A stretch of 64,000 bases of DNA from positions 1 to 64,000 of the forward strand of contig DEAE01000032.1 in assembly GCA_002347025.1 (NCBI GenBank), given 5' to 3'. A model generated the notes under the pieces. The model saw nothing but the letters and a program-made list of their open reading frames with translations. It did not search any database and was not told where the DNA came from. Origin of the DNA: Acidobacteria bacterium UBA2990. GTDB lineage: Bacteria; Acidobacteriota; Vicinamibacteria; Vicinamibacterales; UBA8438. The translations under genes and the position numbers were made by a program. This document shows, one piece after another, positions 1 to 7,339 of this stretch; the stretch's first letter is position 1, and each line of letters begins with the position of its first letter.

Positions 1-264
1 CGCGTGCGCTGGGCGGAGCGTCGAGCGGACCTCTGCCCTAAGGGCGTCCATGCCCTTCGGCATACGTTCTGCTCGCATTTGGCGATGCGTGGAGCGCCTG
101 CGAAGGCGATTCAGGAACTGGCGGGGCATAAGAGCCTGGCGACCACCCAACGCTACATGCACCTCAGTCCACGGGCTATCGAGAGTGCGATTCGCCTGCT
201 CGACCAGCCGGTTCCGGCGTGGGGGAGTGGAGAGCTGACGGAAACGAAGCAGGGGTCCACGTAA
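1..264 (+). CDS. Tyrosine recombinase (phage-type integrase), C-terminal fragment cut by window edge
   Basis: The reading frame is open from base 1 and ends at TAA 262-264, so only the last ~87 residues are present. They hold the C-terminal catalytic half of the tyrosine recombinase family: box II HALRHTF (His and Arg of HxxR), the downstream ELAGH motif (second His), and the nucleophile in TTQRYMHL. The enzyme would cut and rejoin DNA at attachment sites. Its stop lies only 26 bases from the 3' end of the tmRNA gene, a preferred target of such integrases, so it probably belongs to an element extending left of the window. A XerC/D-type housekeeping recombinase is the alternative; the missing N-terminus prevents a decision. 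Confidence 0.9.
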   Translation, partial: RVRWAERRADLCPKGVHALRHTFCSHLAMRGAPAKAIQELAGHKSLATTQRYMHLSPRAIESAIRLLDQPVPAWGSGELTETKQGST

Positions 265-290
265 GAACGCCTGCTTTTATTGGGAAAAAA

Positions 291-643
291 TGGTGGAGGC
301 GGCGGGAGTCGAACCCGCGTCCGAAGATAAGTCCCCGCTGGACTCTACATGCGTGTCCACGCCTGTCATTTCACCACTCATGTGAGAGCGTGGCTAAAAC
401 CACAAGTGGCTGAGCATCGAAAGATCTCACCACAGTCAGTCGACGCATCTGGCTGTGGCCAGCCTGCTAAATGACGTTCCGTCTCATCCCGCAGGCGAGG
501 ATAAGGGGAACGTCGTCGCCTAATTAGGCGGCGAGTGGTAGCTGCGTATCTGCAGTTATGGTTTTTTCCATCGGATTTACGAGTCGATGGTGCTCGGCAT
601 GCATCCAGTGTTCGCCTATCTCCGTCGAATCCGGATCGCCCCC
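291..643 (-). ncRNA. ssrA: Transfer-messenger RNA (tmRNA, SsrA)
   Basis: tmRNA rescues stalled ribosomes and tags the nascent protein for proteolysis. On the minus strand the 5' end reads GGGGGCGATCCGGATTCGAC and the 3' end is a T-arm with GGTTCGACTCCCGCC followed by CGCCTCCACCA. The two ends form a 7-bp acceptor stem with a G-U pair at the third position, the alanyl-tRNA synthetase identity element. A short open frame at 553-524 (GCA to TAA) would encode the tag ADTQLPLAA, ending in the usual LAA-type degron. A run of T follows the CCA end immediately. Length is ~353 nt, normal for a one-piece tmRNA. The resume codon is inferred, not proven. Confidence 0.93.
524..553 (-). other. tmRNA proteolysis tag reading frame (ADTQLPLAA)
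   Basis: Inside the tmRNA, GCA at 553-551 followed by eight codons and TAA at 526-524 gives A-D-T-Q-L-P-L-A-A. The hydrophobic-Ala-Ala end matches tags recognised by ClpXP. It is one residue shorter than many proteobacterial tags; from memory, acidobacterial tags have an A-N-T-Q start. The frame is open further upstream, so the exact resume codon is an inference. Confidence 0.7.
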
Positions 644-647
644 CCTA

Positions 648-653
648 TTGATA
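648..653 (-). promoter_or_regulatory. Candidate -10 box of the tmRNA promoter
   Basis: TATCAA on the minus strand ends five bases before the predicted 5' end of tmRNA at 643, the right distance for a sigma70 -10 element. No convincing -35 hexamer is seen, so this is weakly supported. Confidence 0.35.
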
Positions 654-830
654 CTTGGTTCTGGAATCGTCTCTCGGCCCTCTTACTTCAAGAGGCCTAT
701 GTGATTCCCACGGTGTATTAACGCATTGTAGCCTGAGAATTTCCAGTGGCAACTCTTGATGTCTAGGATGGGGGTTGATGTTGATAGCTCGGATATTGAG
801 CCTGACCGATCCCAAATCCAGAAGCCCGAC

Positions 831-836
831 TATAAT
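831..836 (+). promoter_or_regulatory. Perfect -10 box (TATAAT) close to a start codon
   Basis: TATAAT lies 11 bases upstream of the ATG at 848. A transcript starting ~7 bases after the box would begin about 5 bases before the ATG, leaving no room for a Shine-Dalgarno site. No clear -35 hexamer is visible. Confidence 0.5.
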
Positions 837-847
837 CTGAGCTTAGC

Positions 848-1561
848 ATGACCTCCGAAGATGTGTTTCAGGAGCTTGGTGATGAACTTGCGCAGCGCAT
901 TCGTGCGCAGGCCGAACCAGCAGTACGCCGATTCATCAATGAACTGTTAACTGAAGCAGTTAAAGAGCGGATGGACTTATCGAATTTCGACGGGATAGCC
1001 CAAGAAGGTCAGGGTGTTGGGATCAAGCACAGTATGGCCACACTTCTCGATAATGTGAGATCGGTTGCTCGAGCTGGTAGCCTGAGTGCAGTACTTGACA
1101 TTCTCACAGAAGGAGCTGGAGCCTTGGCGTCTCGTGCGGCTGTCTTTACCCTAGACGGCGAGAGGCTTCTGGGCTGGCGTGTCAGCGGGTTCGAACCTGA
1201 GTTTCCTCCAGCACGGCACCTAGATTACTCCTTGGATGAGGTTGGATTTGTGGGACAGGCGGTGAAGGCTGGTGAGCATCGTGAATTGGTATGCGATTCT
1301 GTTGAAGGTCAGGGAGATGTTGAACTCGGTTTCACAGTTTTGCCTACAGGTAGGAAAGCCCTGGCTGTCCCAGTGCGGGTCGGTGGGGAGGTGGTAGCCG
1401 TCGTGTATGGTGATGACGCCGGGCAAGGTCTTAACTGTGACTGGTCGGCCGCGTTGGAGATTCTTGCCCATTATGCAGGCTACCGTCTTGAGGTGGTGAC
1501 GTCAGCTCGTGTTGTTCAGTTGGTTGATACAGAGACTGCCTTGGTTGGTTCAACAGTCTAG
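848..1561 (+). CDS. GAF-like domain protein of unknown function
   Basis: A 237-residue soluble protein without signal peptide or membrane segment. Residues ~1-45 are charged and helical; residues ~60-220 have the alternating strand/helix pattern of a GAF-like sensor fold (VRSVARAGSLSAVLDILTEGAG, then LAVPVRVGGEVVAVVYGDDA, whose VPVxxxGxVVAVxYGD pattern is typical of the last GAF strands). No output domain such as a kinase or GGDEF domain is attached, so a ligand or regulatory partner cannot be named. A TATAAT box sits just upstream of the ATG and no ribosome binding site is apparent. The identification rests on pattern alone. Confidence 0.8.
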   Translation: MTSEDVFQELGDELAQRIRAQAEPAVRRFINELLTEAVKERMDLSNFDGIAQEGQGVGIKHSMATLLDNVRSVARAGSLSAVLDILTEGAGALASRAAVFTLDGERLLGWRVSGFEPEFPPARHLDYSLDEVGFVGQAVKAGEHRELVCDSVEGQGDVELGFTVLPTGRKALAVPVRVGGEVVAVVYGDDAGQGLNCDWSAALEILAHYAGYRLEVVTSARVVQLVDTETALVGSTV

Positions 1562-1660
1562 GTGTTCAGGCCTTGCTTGGCGAGACGAGTCGTCCTTTGA
1601 ACCGTTATCGAATAATCGATATTTGCAAGCTTGAGAGCCCGCTGAAGGTTGGGTGTGGTG

Positions 1661-2860
1661 TTAATTGGCGTCTGCGGGGATCCGTAGACTTTGCCCAATC
1701 CTGATCATTGTGCTGTTTCCCATGCCGTTGGCGGACTGGATGGCTCGGATGCTAGTTCGGTGGCGTTCGGCGATTCGGCCGAGAGAATCGCCGTTGGCGA
1801 CCCGATAGGTCTGGAAAGTTGGTCGTGGTGCCTGAGGTCGGACTCGAAGTGTCAAGCCCGGTGGCAGGTGTTGCTCCCATAATCTATTGTCGCGAATGAT
1901 TCGCCACGGGGTCGAATTCATACTGTCTGCGATCTGCTTTAAATTGTCACTCGTCTGAACTTGGTATTCGTTGAATTTCCCTGTCCATTCCATAGGGATG
2001 GAGAGTAGCTGTCCGGCAGGCAGAGCCTGTAGGCGCCAGAGGCCGTTCGCTTCTCTCAGGGTGTCAAGCTCAACCTCAAGTACAAATGCGAGTCGCAGGT
2101 AATTATCGCCATGCCGGGATCTGTACTGGAGTTGTCCGCTTCGATTCTCGGTGAACAAATCAGTTCTGGGTGCTGGCGGATATGCAATGAGTTGGCCGAC
2201 GCGAAGGGCTCGGGTTGCAAGAAATGGGTTGTGTAAGCGTAGTTGCAGAATAGGGATGTTTAACCGCTGGGACAATGACCACCAGCTGTCCTCGGGTTGA
2301 ACACGTTCAAGCCGAAGGTCAAGTGCGTGATGTCTGAGGGAAGTTTCATAGAGTTTTAGGACGTTTCGGTACGCACTGATTTGGATTACATACTGGAGCG
2401 TTTCAAGATACATAGGCCTTTTGCGTGACACACGCCCAGGCCCAGTGTTGTAGGCTGCGAGCGCGTAGTCCTCTCGCCCAAAGCGCTTCACCTGTTGGGA
2501 TAAGTATTTGATACCAGCTTCAATGTTGGTGTCTACATGGAGAGACTTGAATGTGGCAGGCATCACTTGAAAGTAGCCGTTGGCGCCATCGACCGATACG
2601 ACGGAGCCGTTACCGCCAGATTCGTGGAGGACGACCGACCGAGCCAGATTAAGATCGAGACCGTAACGGGTGGTGTACTTCTGTAGCTCCCCTTCGATCT
2701 GTATCACCTTCCGATACATGCCTAGGAGAGATGGAGAGAACTCTGTCAATGGCAGTAATTGGGTTGCACCAGATGAGATCTGCTGACTCGCTGCCACGGG
2801 TAGTGACAAGCCAACGGTTCCTGAGAGAAGGATGACAAGCGGTAACCAGGGTAGCTGCAT
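1661..2860 (-). CDS. Exported lytic murein transglycosylase with LysM repeats (MltD-like)
   Basis: Cleaves the glycan strands of peptidoglycan with anhydro-muramyl ends. The frame is open to a GTG at 2881, but ATG at 2860 is preceded by AGGAG at good spacing and begins a clean signal peptide (MQLPWLPLVILLSGTVGLS..AAS), so 399 residues are taken. An SLT domain follows, with the catalytic Glu in VVLHESGGNG, then GYFQVMPAT and the LAAYNTGPGRV motif. The C-terminal half holds three to four LysM-type wall-binding repeats, the last two clearest (YQVQTSDNLKQIADSM, YRVANGDSLGRIAERH). The gene stands alone, convergent with the GAF-like gene. Confidence 0.92.
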   Translation of the reverse strand: MQLPWLPLVILLSGTVGLSLPVAASQQISSGATQLLPLTEFSPSLLGMYRKVIQIEGELQKYTTRYGLDLNLARSVVLHESGGNGSVVSVDGANGYFQVMPATFKSLHVDTNIEAGIKYLSQQVKRFGREDYALAAYNTGPGRVSRKRPMYLETLQYVIQISAYRNVLKLYETSLRHHALDLRLERVQPEDSWWSLSQRLNIPILQLRLHNPFLATRALRVGQLIAYPPAPRTDLFTENRSGQLQYRSRHGDNYLRLAFVLEVELDTLREANGLWRLQALPAGQLLSIPMEWTGKFNEYQVQTSDNLKQIADSMNSTPWRIIRDNRLWEQHLPPGLTLRVRPQAPRPTFQTYRVANGDSLGRIAERHRTSIRAIQSANGMGNSTMIRIGQSLRIPADAN

Positions 2861-3009
2861 GACCTTGCTCCTTTTGATCACTCTGAATGTCTTCTACTCA
2901 CAAGACTCGCCACATTGTATTTGATAAACTCAATGTTTTCAATTGTTTATGTTGGTTTTTCTGAGTCAGGTCAACGCGCTCGCTGATGATTCTTTCGGTC
3001 AAGAAACCG

Positions 3010-3015
3010 TATAAT
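3010..3015 (+). promoter_or_regulatory. Perfect -10 box (TATAAT) eight bases from an ATG
   Basis: TATAAT followed by CACTCGAC and the ATG at 3024. Transcription would start within one or two bases of the initiation codon, so the aminotransferase mRNA is probably leaderless. No obvious -35 hexamer and no Shine-Dalgarno sequence are present. Confidence 0.5.
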
Positions 3016-3023
3016 CACTCGAC

Positions 3024-4220
3024 ATGATTGACGGTATTGGTTCTCAAAAAGCACGTTTGTTCAGCGAGTCGGTGATTCGGGAGATGACACGCTTGGCCCA
3101 GAAACACAATGCCATCAATCTCTCTCAAGGTTTTCCCGATTTTCCTGCTCCGGATATGGTCAAGGCCGCGGCTTGTGATGCGGTGAACGCCGACATCAAT
3201 CAATACGCCGTTACTTGGGGGGCGAAAGCACTCCGTGAGGCTGTGGCTCGGGAGTTCACCAGCAGGCATGGTGTCCCCGTGGATCCAGAGACGCAGGTTA
3301 CCGTGTGTTGCGGGGCTACAGAAGCGATGGTTGCCACGTTCTTGGCGACTATCGACCCAGGGGATGAGGTGGTCGTATTTGAGCCGTTTTACGAAAACTA
3401 TGGTCCGGATGCGATCTTGGCGGGTGCGGTTCCGCGTTATGTAACGCTTCACGAGCCAGACTGGAGATTCGATCCAGATGTGCTGGCAGAGGCGTTTAAT
3501 GAACGAACCCGCGCCATTGTTATCAATAGTCCGAATAACCCGACAGGGAAGGTGTTTAGCCGAGATGAGCTGGCCACGATCGCGGCACTTTGTCAGAAGT
3601 GGAACGTGCTGGCGATTACTGATGAAATCTACGAGCATATCCTCTACGACGGAATTGGACATGTCCCGATGGCGTCGATTGAGGGGATGGCCGATCGGAC
3701 CGTGACCATCAATAGTTTGTCAAAAACCTATAGTGTGACGGGCTGGCGGGTGGGATGGACGGTGGCTTCTCATCAGCTTACGGGGGCGATTCGTAAGGTA
3801 CATGACTTTCTGACGGTAGGTGCTGCTGCACCGCTACAAGAGGCTGGAGTGGTGGCCCTATCGTTTCCGGATAGTTACTACGCTGAATTAGCCCTTGGTT
3901 ATCAAGAGCGGCGGGATATGTTGTTTGCTCTGCTTGAGTCGAGCGGGTTTGTGCCCTTCAAGCCCGAGGGGGCTTATTACATCATGGCGGATATAGGCCG
4001 TTTTGGATTCACCGATGATGTTGAGTTCGCCCGTTATCTTGTTGCTGAAATCGGCGTGGCGGTTGTGCCGGGAAGCAGTTTTTATAAAGACCCAAGGCCG
4101 GGCCGAACCAAGGTCAGGTTCGCCTTTTGTAAGCGCCAGGAGACACTGCAGGCTGCTGGTCGTCGGCTAACTGCTTTGGAGGTGTCTGGTGTCAGAGGCA
4201 ACTCAGTCGTGCCACGATGA
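3024..4220 (+). CDS. PLP-dependent aminotransferase, class I/II (methionine/kynurenine type)
   Basis: A 398-residue cytosolic fold-type I aminotransferase. It shows the opening NLSQGFPDF, the NSPNNPTG motif at ~168-175, the Asp of ITDEIYEH at ~200 that holds the PLP ring nitrogen, and the Schiff-base Lys234 in SLSKTYSVTGWRVGW. The NLSQGFPDF opening and overall pattern match the YbdL/kynurenine-oxoglutarate transaminase subfamily, which handles methionine and aromatic amino acids with 2-oxo acids. The substrate here is not provable from sequence. Monocistronic; probably leaderless because a TATAAT box lies eight bases before the ATG. Confidence 0.93.
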   Translation: MIDGIGSQKARLFSESVIREMTRLAQKHNAINLSQGFPDFPAPDMVKAAACDAVNADINQYAVTWGAKALREAVAREFTSRHGVPVDPETQVTVCCGATEAMVATFLATIDPGDEVVVFEPFYENYGPDAILAGAVPRYVTLHEPDWRFDPDVLAEAFNERTRAIVINSPNNPTGKVFSRDELATIAALCQKWNVLAITDEIYEHILYDGIGHVPMASIEGMADRTVTINSLSKTYSVTGWRVGWTVASHQLTGAIRKVHDFLTVGAAAPLQEAGVVALSFPDSYYAELALGYQERRDMLFALLESSGFVPFKPEGAYYIMADIGRFGFTDDVEFARYLVAEIGVAVVPGSSFYKDPRPGRTKVRFAFCKRQETLQAAGRRLTALEVSGVRGNSVVPR

Positions 4221-4274
4221 TGCCTGATGGGTTTCGAGAAGAGTGATGGTTGCAGTTGATCAAGAGACGTGGTT

Positions 4275-4293
4275 CTACGATTCAAAATCGTAG
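4275..4293. other. Perfect stem-loop at a convergent gene end
   Basis: CTACGATT and AATCGTAG form an 8-bp stem with a CAA loop. It overlaps the last codons of the outer membrane protein gene and lies 55 bases past the aminotransferase stop. There is no T-run on either strand, so a bidirectional terminator or mRNA-stabilising hairpin is only a possibility. Confidence 0.4.
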
Positions 4294-5109
4294 CAGCGCC
4301 CCTAAGTACATTCCCTCCAACCTGAGGTCAGCTAAATCTTCGCTTGTAATGAGGTTCAGATCAAGAGAGCGGTATCCAAGCTGTAGGCCGAATGCTTCGA
4401 TGAAGTTGATAGTGGCATAAAGGTCAATGTCGATGTAGCGCCCACTGTAATTGTCAACTAGACCATTAGGAAGTCGAAAGGCGGTAGTTTCTGCCGCGAG
4501 ACTCAGGGTCTGGAGAGGATATACCCGAATCACTGCGCCTAGCGCTGGGACGGGGCCCTTAGCTCGGATGAATTCATAGTTACCTGGTGAGCTCAGTCCT
4601 GTGTGCAGTTCGGTGTGTTTTGTCTCAAGAATGAGGCCGAAATAGCCGTGACGACGATGGATAACATCATATTCGTAACCAAATCTCCAAGTCGTCCAGG
4701 TCATCCTTGAACTGACGGGGAGCCCGGCTTCGTAGGCGATGCCTCGGAAAATTAGTCGGCGTTTGGAGGTGGTTTCTGTTGCGTAGTTGACCGGGAGGTA
4801 GTCAATTCGGAAGCGATGTTTTCGAGCCACCCTCAGCCTTAGCCGCAGGTCGTTGAACCGGTCTGGGGTCATTCCGAGGTCGCTGGTCAAATTGATACGA
4901 GTACCAGCGATTCCGAATGCATTGCTAGAGACATTCATGGCTGGAGTTGGGGACCATGTACCGGCCATGAGTTCAATGTGGTAATTTTCGCCGATGGGTA
5001 GCGCGGCTACTGCAGGTTGGAGTTGCGCTTTTGCGGGGGGGGCAAAGGTTAGCGCGGTGGCTAATAGGAATGTTGTTCTGATGAGATGGTGCGGTGGGAA
5101 TGCAGGCAT
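4282..5109 (-). CDS. Outer membrane beta-barrel protein, unknown function
   Basis: The frame is open from 5271, but the ATG at 5109 starts a normal signal peptide (MPAFPPHHLIRTTFLLATALTFAPPAKAQ), giving 275 residues. The mature part is built of alternating hydrophobic/polar strands rich in Tyr, Arg and Gly (FNDLRLRLRVARKHRFRIDY, RFGYEYDVIHRRHGYFGLIL) and ends in ...GALLRF, the C-terminal Phe expected for BAM substrates. It is most likely a small barrel, perhaps an OmpW/OmpA-like sensor or channel. No family is recognised with confidence. The stop codon lies in a stem-loop. Confidence 0.8.
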   Translation of the reverse strand: MPAFPPHHLIRTTFLLATALTFAPPAKAQLQPAVAALPIGENYHIELMAGTWSPTPAMNVSSNAFGIAGTRINLTSDLGMTPDRFNDLRLRLRVARKHRFRIDYLPVNYATETTSKRRLIFRGIAYEAGLPVSSRMTWTTWRFGYEYDVIHRRHGYFGLILETKHTELHTGLSSPGNYEFIRAKGPVPALGAVIRVYPLQTLSLAAETTAFRLPNGLVDNYSGRYIDIDLYATINFIEAFGLQLGYRSLDLNLITSEDLADLRLEGMYLGALLRF

Positions 5110-5297
5110 TGCACTATTCAGGGTCGTTGGACGCTGGACGGAGCATAGGGGAGTGTTCTGACCGCATCGCTGGACGGTGCGGCTAGCAAGGCTTAGGTTT
5201 GAAGGAATTTGGGGTGCCGCACCTGTGGGTGGTGTGCGCCGCCAGATATTTGAATATCTTGAGGCGCACACGTCACCGGTGAACCGTTTACCTGCTG

Positions 5298-5954
5298 TTA
5301 GTCGATCCCTTCAGCTTGTTTCATGAGGTTGCCGTGTGTTTCGGCCACCTCGAGCCCTCCTTCACCTTCTTGCCAACCGGTACGGCCATCCCCATTAGCG
5401 TCTTGGCCAGAGAGAAGCTGCTGAGCGATGGTATTGAGGTCAGTGACTAGCGATGAGGCGTCGGCAGCTGAACTTGCCATAGCAATTTTCTGAGCGAGCG
5501 CTACGATTTGATCGGCACGAGCTACGGTGTTTTGAGCTGATGTGGCGACATGAGTGGCATGGGTCTGCACTGCCCCTGAAGCCCCATCGGCATTTGAAGC
5601 GGCGGTAATGTGTTGCGCTGCGCCCGCTGCTGCCTTCTTGACTCCGTATCCAAGGCCTGGCCCGTTCTCAATGGCTTCTGGATCGACGGCGTGGAGAACG
5701 TGGGCGGAATGGCGCTTCATGGCGTCGAGGTCGTTTAGGTCTCTGGAGGCGAGAGAGGCATGTTGTGCCGCTATTCGAGCCTCCGCTATGGCCGCAGGTA
5801 GGAAACCCTGTCCCTCTGGTGTGTCACGCCAGCCATCCATGACATGGCCAATATGGTTGTGTCCGGCACCCTGCTGTGCCAACAGAGCGCTGCTCGAGAA
5901 CACCACAGCAAGCCCCAAAGTTACCGAGAGACCTATATAAGTTGCTCGTTTCAT
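5298..5954 (-). CDS. Secreted histidine-rich protein with EF-hand loop
   Basis: 218 residues with a clear signal peptide (cleavage near SSALLAQ-Q at ~27) and a strong ribosome site (GGAGGGAATCC before ATG 5954). The mature protein is helical and Ala-rich with recurring His (GHNHIGHVMDGW at ~31-42, KRHSAHVLHAV at ~80-90, THATHVA at ~131-137). It carries one EF-hand-type loop, D185-N187-D189-G-R191-T-G-W-Q-E196, with acidic or Asn ligands at positions 1, 3, 5 and 12. The DGWxDTPEGxGFLPAAIAEA segment looks like a conserved family of unknown role. Metal binding is inferred. Transcribed in the same direction as the barrel gene downstream. Confidence 0.85.
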   Translation of the reverse strand: MKRATYIGLSVTLGLAVVFSSSALLAQQGAGHNHIGHVMDGWRDTPEGQGFLPAAIAEARIAAQHASLASRDLNDLDAMKRHSAHVLHAVDPEAIENGPGLGYGVKKAAAGAAQHITAASNADGASGAVQTHATHVATSAQNTVARADQIVALAQKIAMASSAADASSLVTDLNTIAQQLLSGQDANGDGRTGWQEGEGGLEVAETHGNLMKQAEGID

Positions 5955-6271
5955 GGATTCCCTCCTGACATTGAATAAACTGTTTGAAGTAGTTACATGT
6001 CCAGCGAATTACCTCTTGCGAGTCCTTTTACTTATTGTATCTATCCGAATGGACACCGACCCAGGTTGCCTCGCGTGATGGCTTCTGTCCGGCGGATTGC
6101 TGGTTATTGAACCGACCAAGTGTCCCTGTCTCAGATCCGCACTTTCACACTGTGTTTATACCCCGCTCTTGGCTTAGCTACAAGTGAAGGATGTAGATAC
6201 ACTCGGATGCCTTGCTTTATTGCCGTGATAGCGAAGATGGGTATCTCCTTCCAGGACATTGTTTAAACGGC
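5955..6271. other. Intergenic region without recognised gene
   Basis: 317 bases between the start of the His-rich secreted protein and the end of thiL, both minus strand. It must hold the promoter of the secreted protein next to 5954 and the 3' end of the thiL transcript. I see no tRNA, riboswitch consensus, or hairpin with a T-run. Confidence 0.5.
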
Positions 6272-7339
6272 CTATTTGTTGAAATGCTGATAACCAGCTG
6301 GAAGGTCTTGGTTTCCGGAGGGAGTGTGCAACACAAGGCTTGGTGGTTCAGTTAATTCTCCGATTCGAGTGAGAGGTACTCCATCAGTGAGTCGACTTAT
6401 AGCGAACAGTCGGCGCCGGTGGCTTCTCGGTACGGCTATCAAAAGCTCGTAGTCATCGCCACCGGTAAGGGCCGCTAAAAGTGGGTCGAGACCACGCTTT
6501 GAAAACCAATGTTTGGTTTGTGGGTCTAGTGGGAGCGATGGTCCGTCGATGATGGTACCGGTGCCTGAGGCCGAGGTGATTTGCCTGAGTCCGTCTGCGA
6601 GTCCGTCACTTAGGTCAACTCCAGCCCGAGCCACTTTATTGCGTCCGAGCAGCATCCCAATTCTTACTCGTGGCTCAGGTCTTCGGTAGCGATCCACACA
6701 ATGTCGCATGTCAAGATGCTCGCCGATTAGGGTTGTTGGCTGGTGTTGCAGATAGTCAAGGCCGGCAGCGGCTGCACCAAGGTCGCCAGTGACCCAAAGT
6801 TCATCGCCAGGTCGGCCTCCAGCGCGAGAGATTATGCGGCGTCGGCGAACTGAACCGAGGGCGGTCATACCGATGACAAGTGGCCCATGGGTGCTAGTGA
6901 TGTTGCCACCGGCTAAAACGATGTTATGTTGATCTGCTAACGCAAGGATGCCTCCGAGTATAGCGTCCAGATCATTAGCCAATAAGGTCGGTGGAAGTAT
7001 TAGAGACAAGACCGTTACCCGGGGAGTGGCTCCCATGGCAGCCAGGTCACTTAGATTGACCGCTAGACTCTTGTGACCGATATCCTGTGAGGGCACGAAT
7101 GATTTGTCAAAATGGGTTCCCTCGACGAGAGTGTCGGTAGTAATGACGTCGACCGTGCCACGAGCCGGCTCGAACACTGCCCCATCATCACCGATACTGG
7201 TCAGGATCCAGCTTGGGGCAGGTGGGACTCGACTGCGGATCCGGCTGATAAGGGTAGCCTCACCTAGGTCTCCTACTGTCACCCGAGAAGGTAGCGGGGA
7301 TGGAACGTTAGCGTGCGTAATCCACCGCCCGTGTTTCAC
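6272..7339 (-). CDS. thiL: Thiamine-monophosphate kinase
   Basis: Phosphorylates thiamine monophosphate to the active cofactor thiamine diphosphate using ATP. Family motifs are intact: SIGDDGAVF near the N-terminus, the glycine-rich core TLVEGTHFDKSF and LSDLAAMGATP, the VTGDLGAAAAGLDYL segment, DLSDGLADGL, and GGDDYELLIAV towards the end. The open frame starts at GTG 7339, overlapping the 3' end of rny by 32 bases; GTG 7282 (V-T-V-G-D-L-G-E) fits the usual ThiL N-terminus better and would give 336 residues. Either way it is the last gene of the rny unit and probably translationally linked to it. Confidence 0.93.
   Translation of the reverse strand: MKHGRWITHANVPSPLPSRVTVGDLGEATLISRIRSRVPPAPSWILTSIGDDGAVFEPARGTVDVITTDTLVEGTHFDKSFVPSQDIGHKSLAVNLSDLAAMGATPRVTVLSLILPPTLLANDLDAILGGILALADQHNIVLAGGNITSTHGPLVIGMTALGSVRRRRIISRAGGRPGDELWVTGDLGAAAAGLDYLQHQPTTLIGEHLDMRHCVDRYRRPEPRVRIGMLLGRNKVARAGVDLSDGLADGLRQITSASGTGTIIDGPSLPLDPQTKHWFSKRGLDPLLAALTGGDDYELLIAVPRSHRRRLFAISRLTDGVPLTRIGELTEPPSLVLHTPSGNQDLPAGYQHFNK

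Noticed and set aside
3015..3662. Minus-strand frame of 215 codons opposite the aminotransferase
   Set aside because: Antisense shadow of a highly conserved gene; the product resembles no protein fold.
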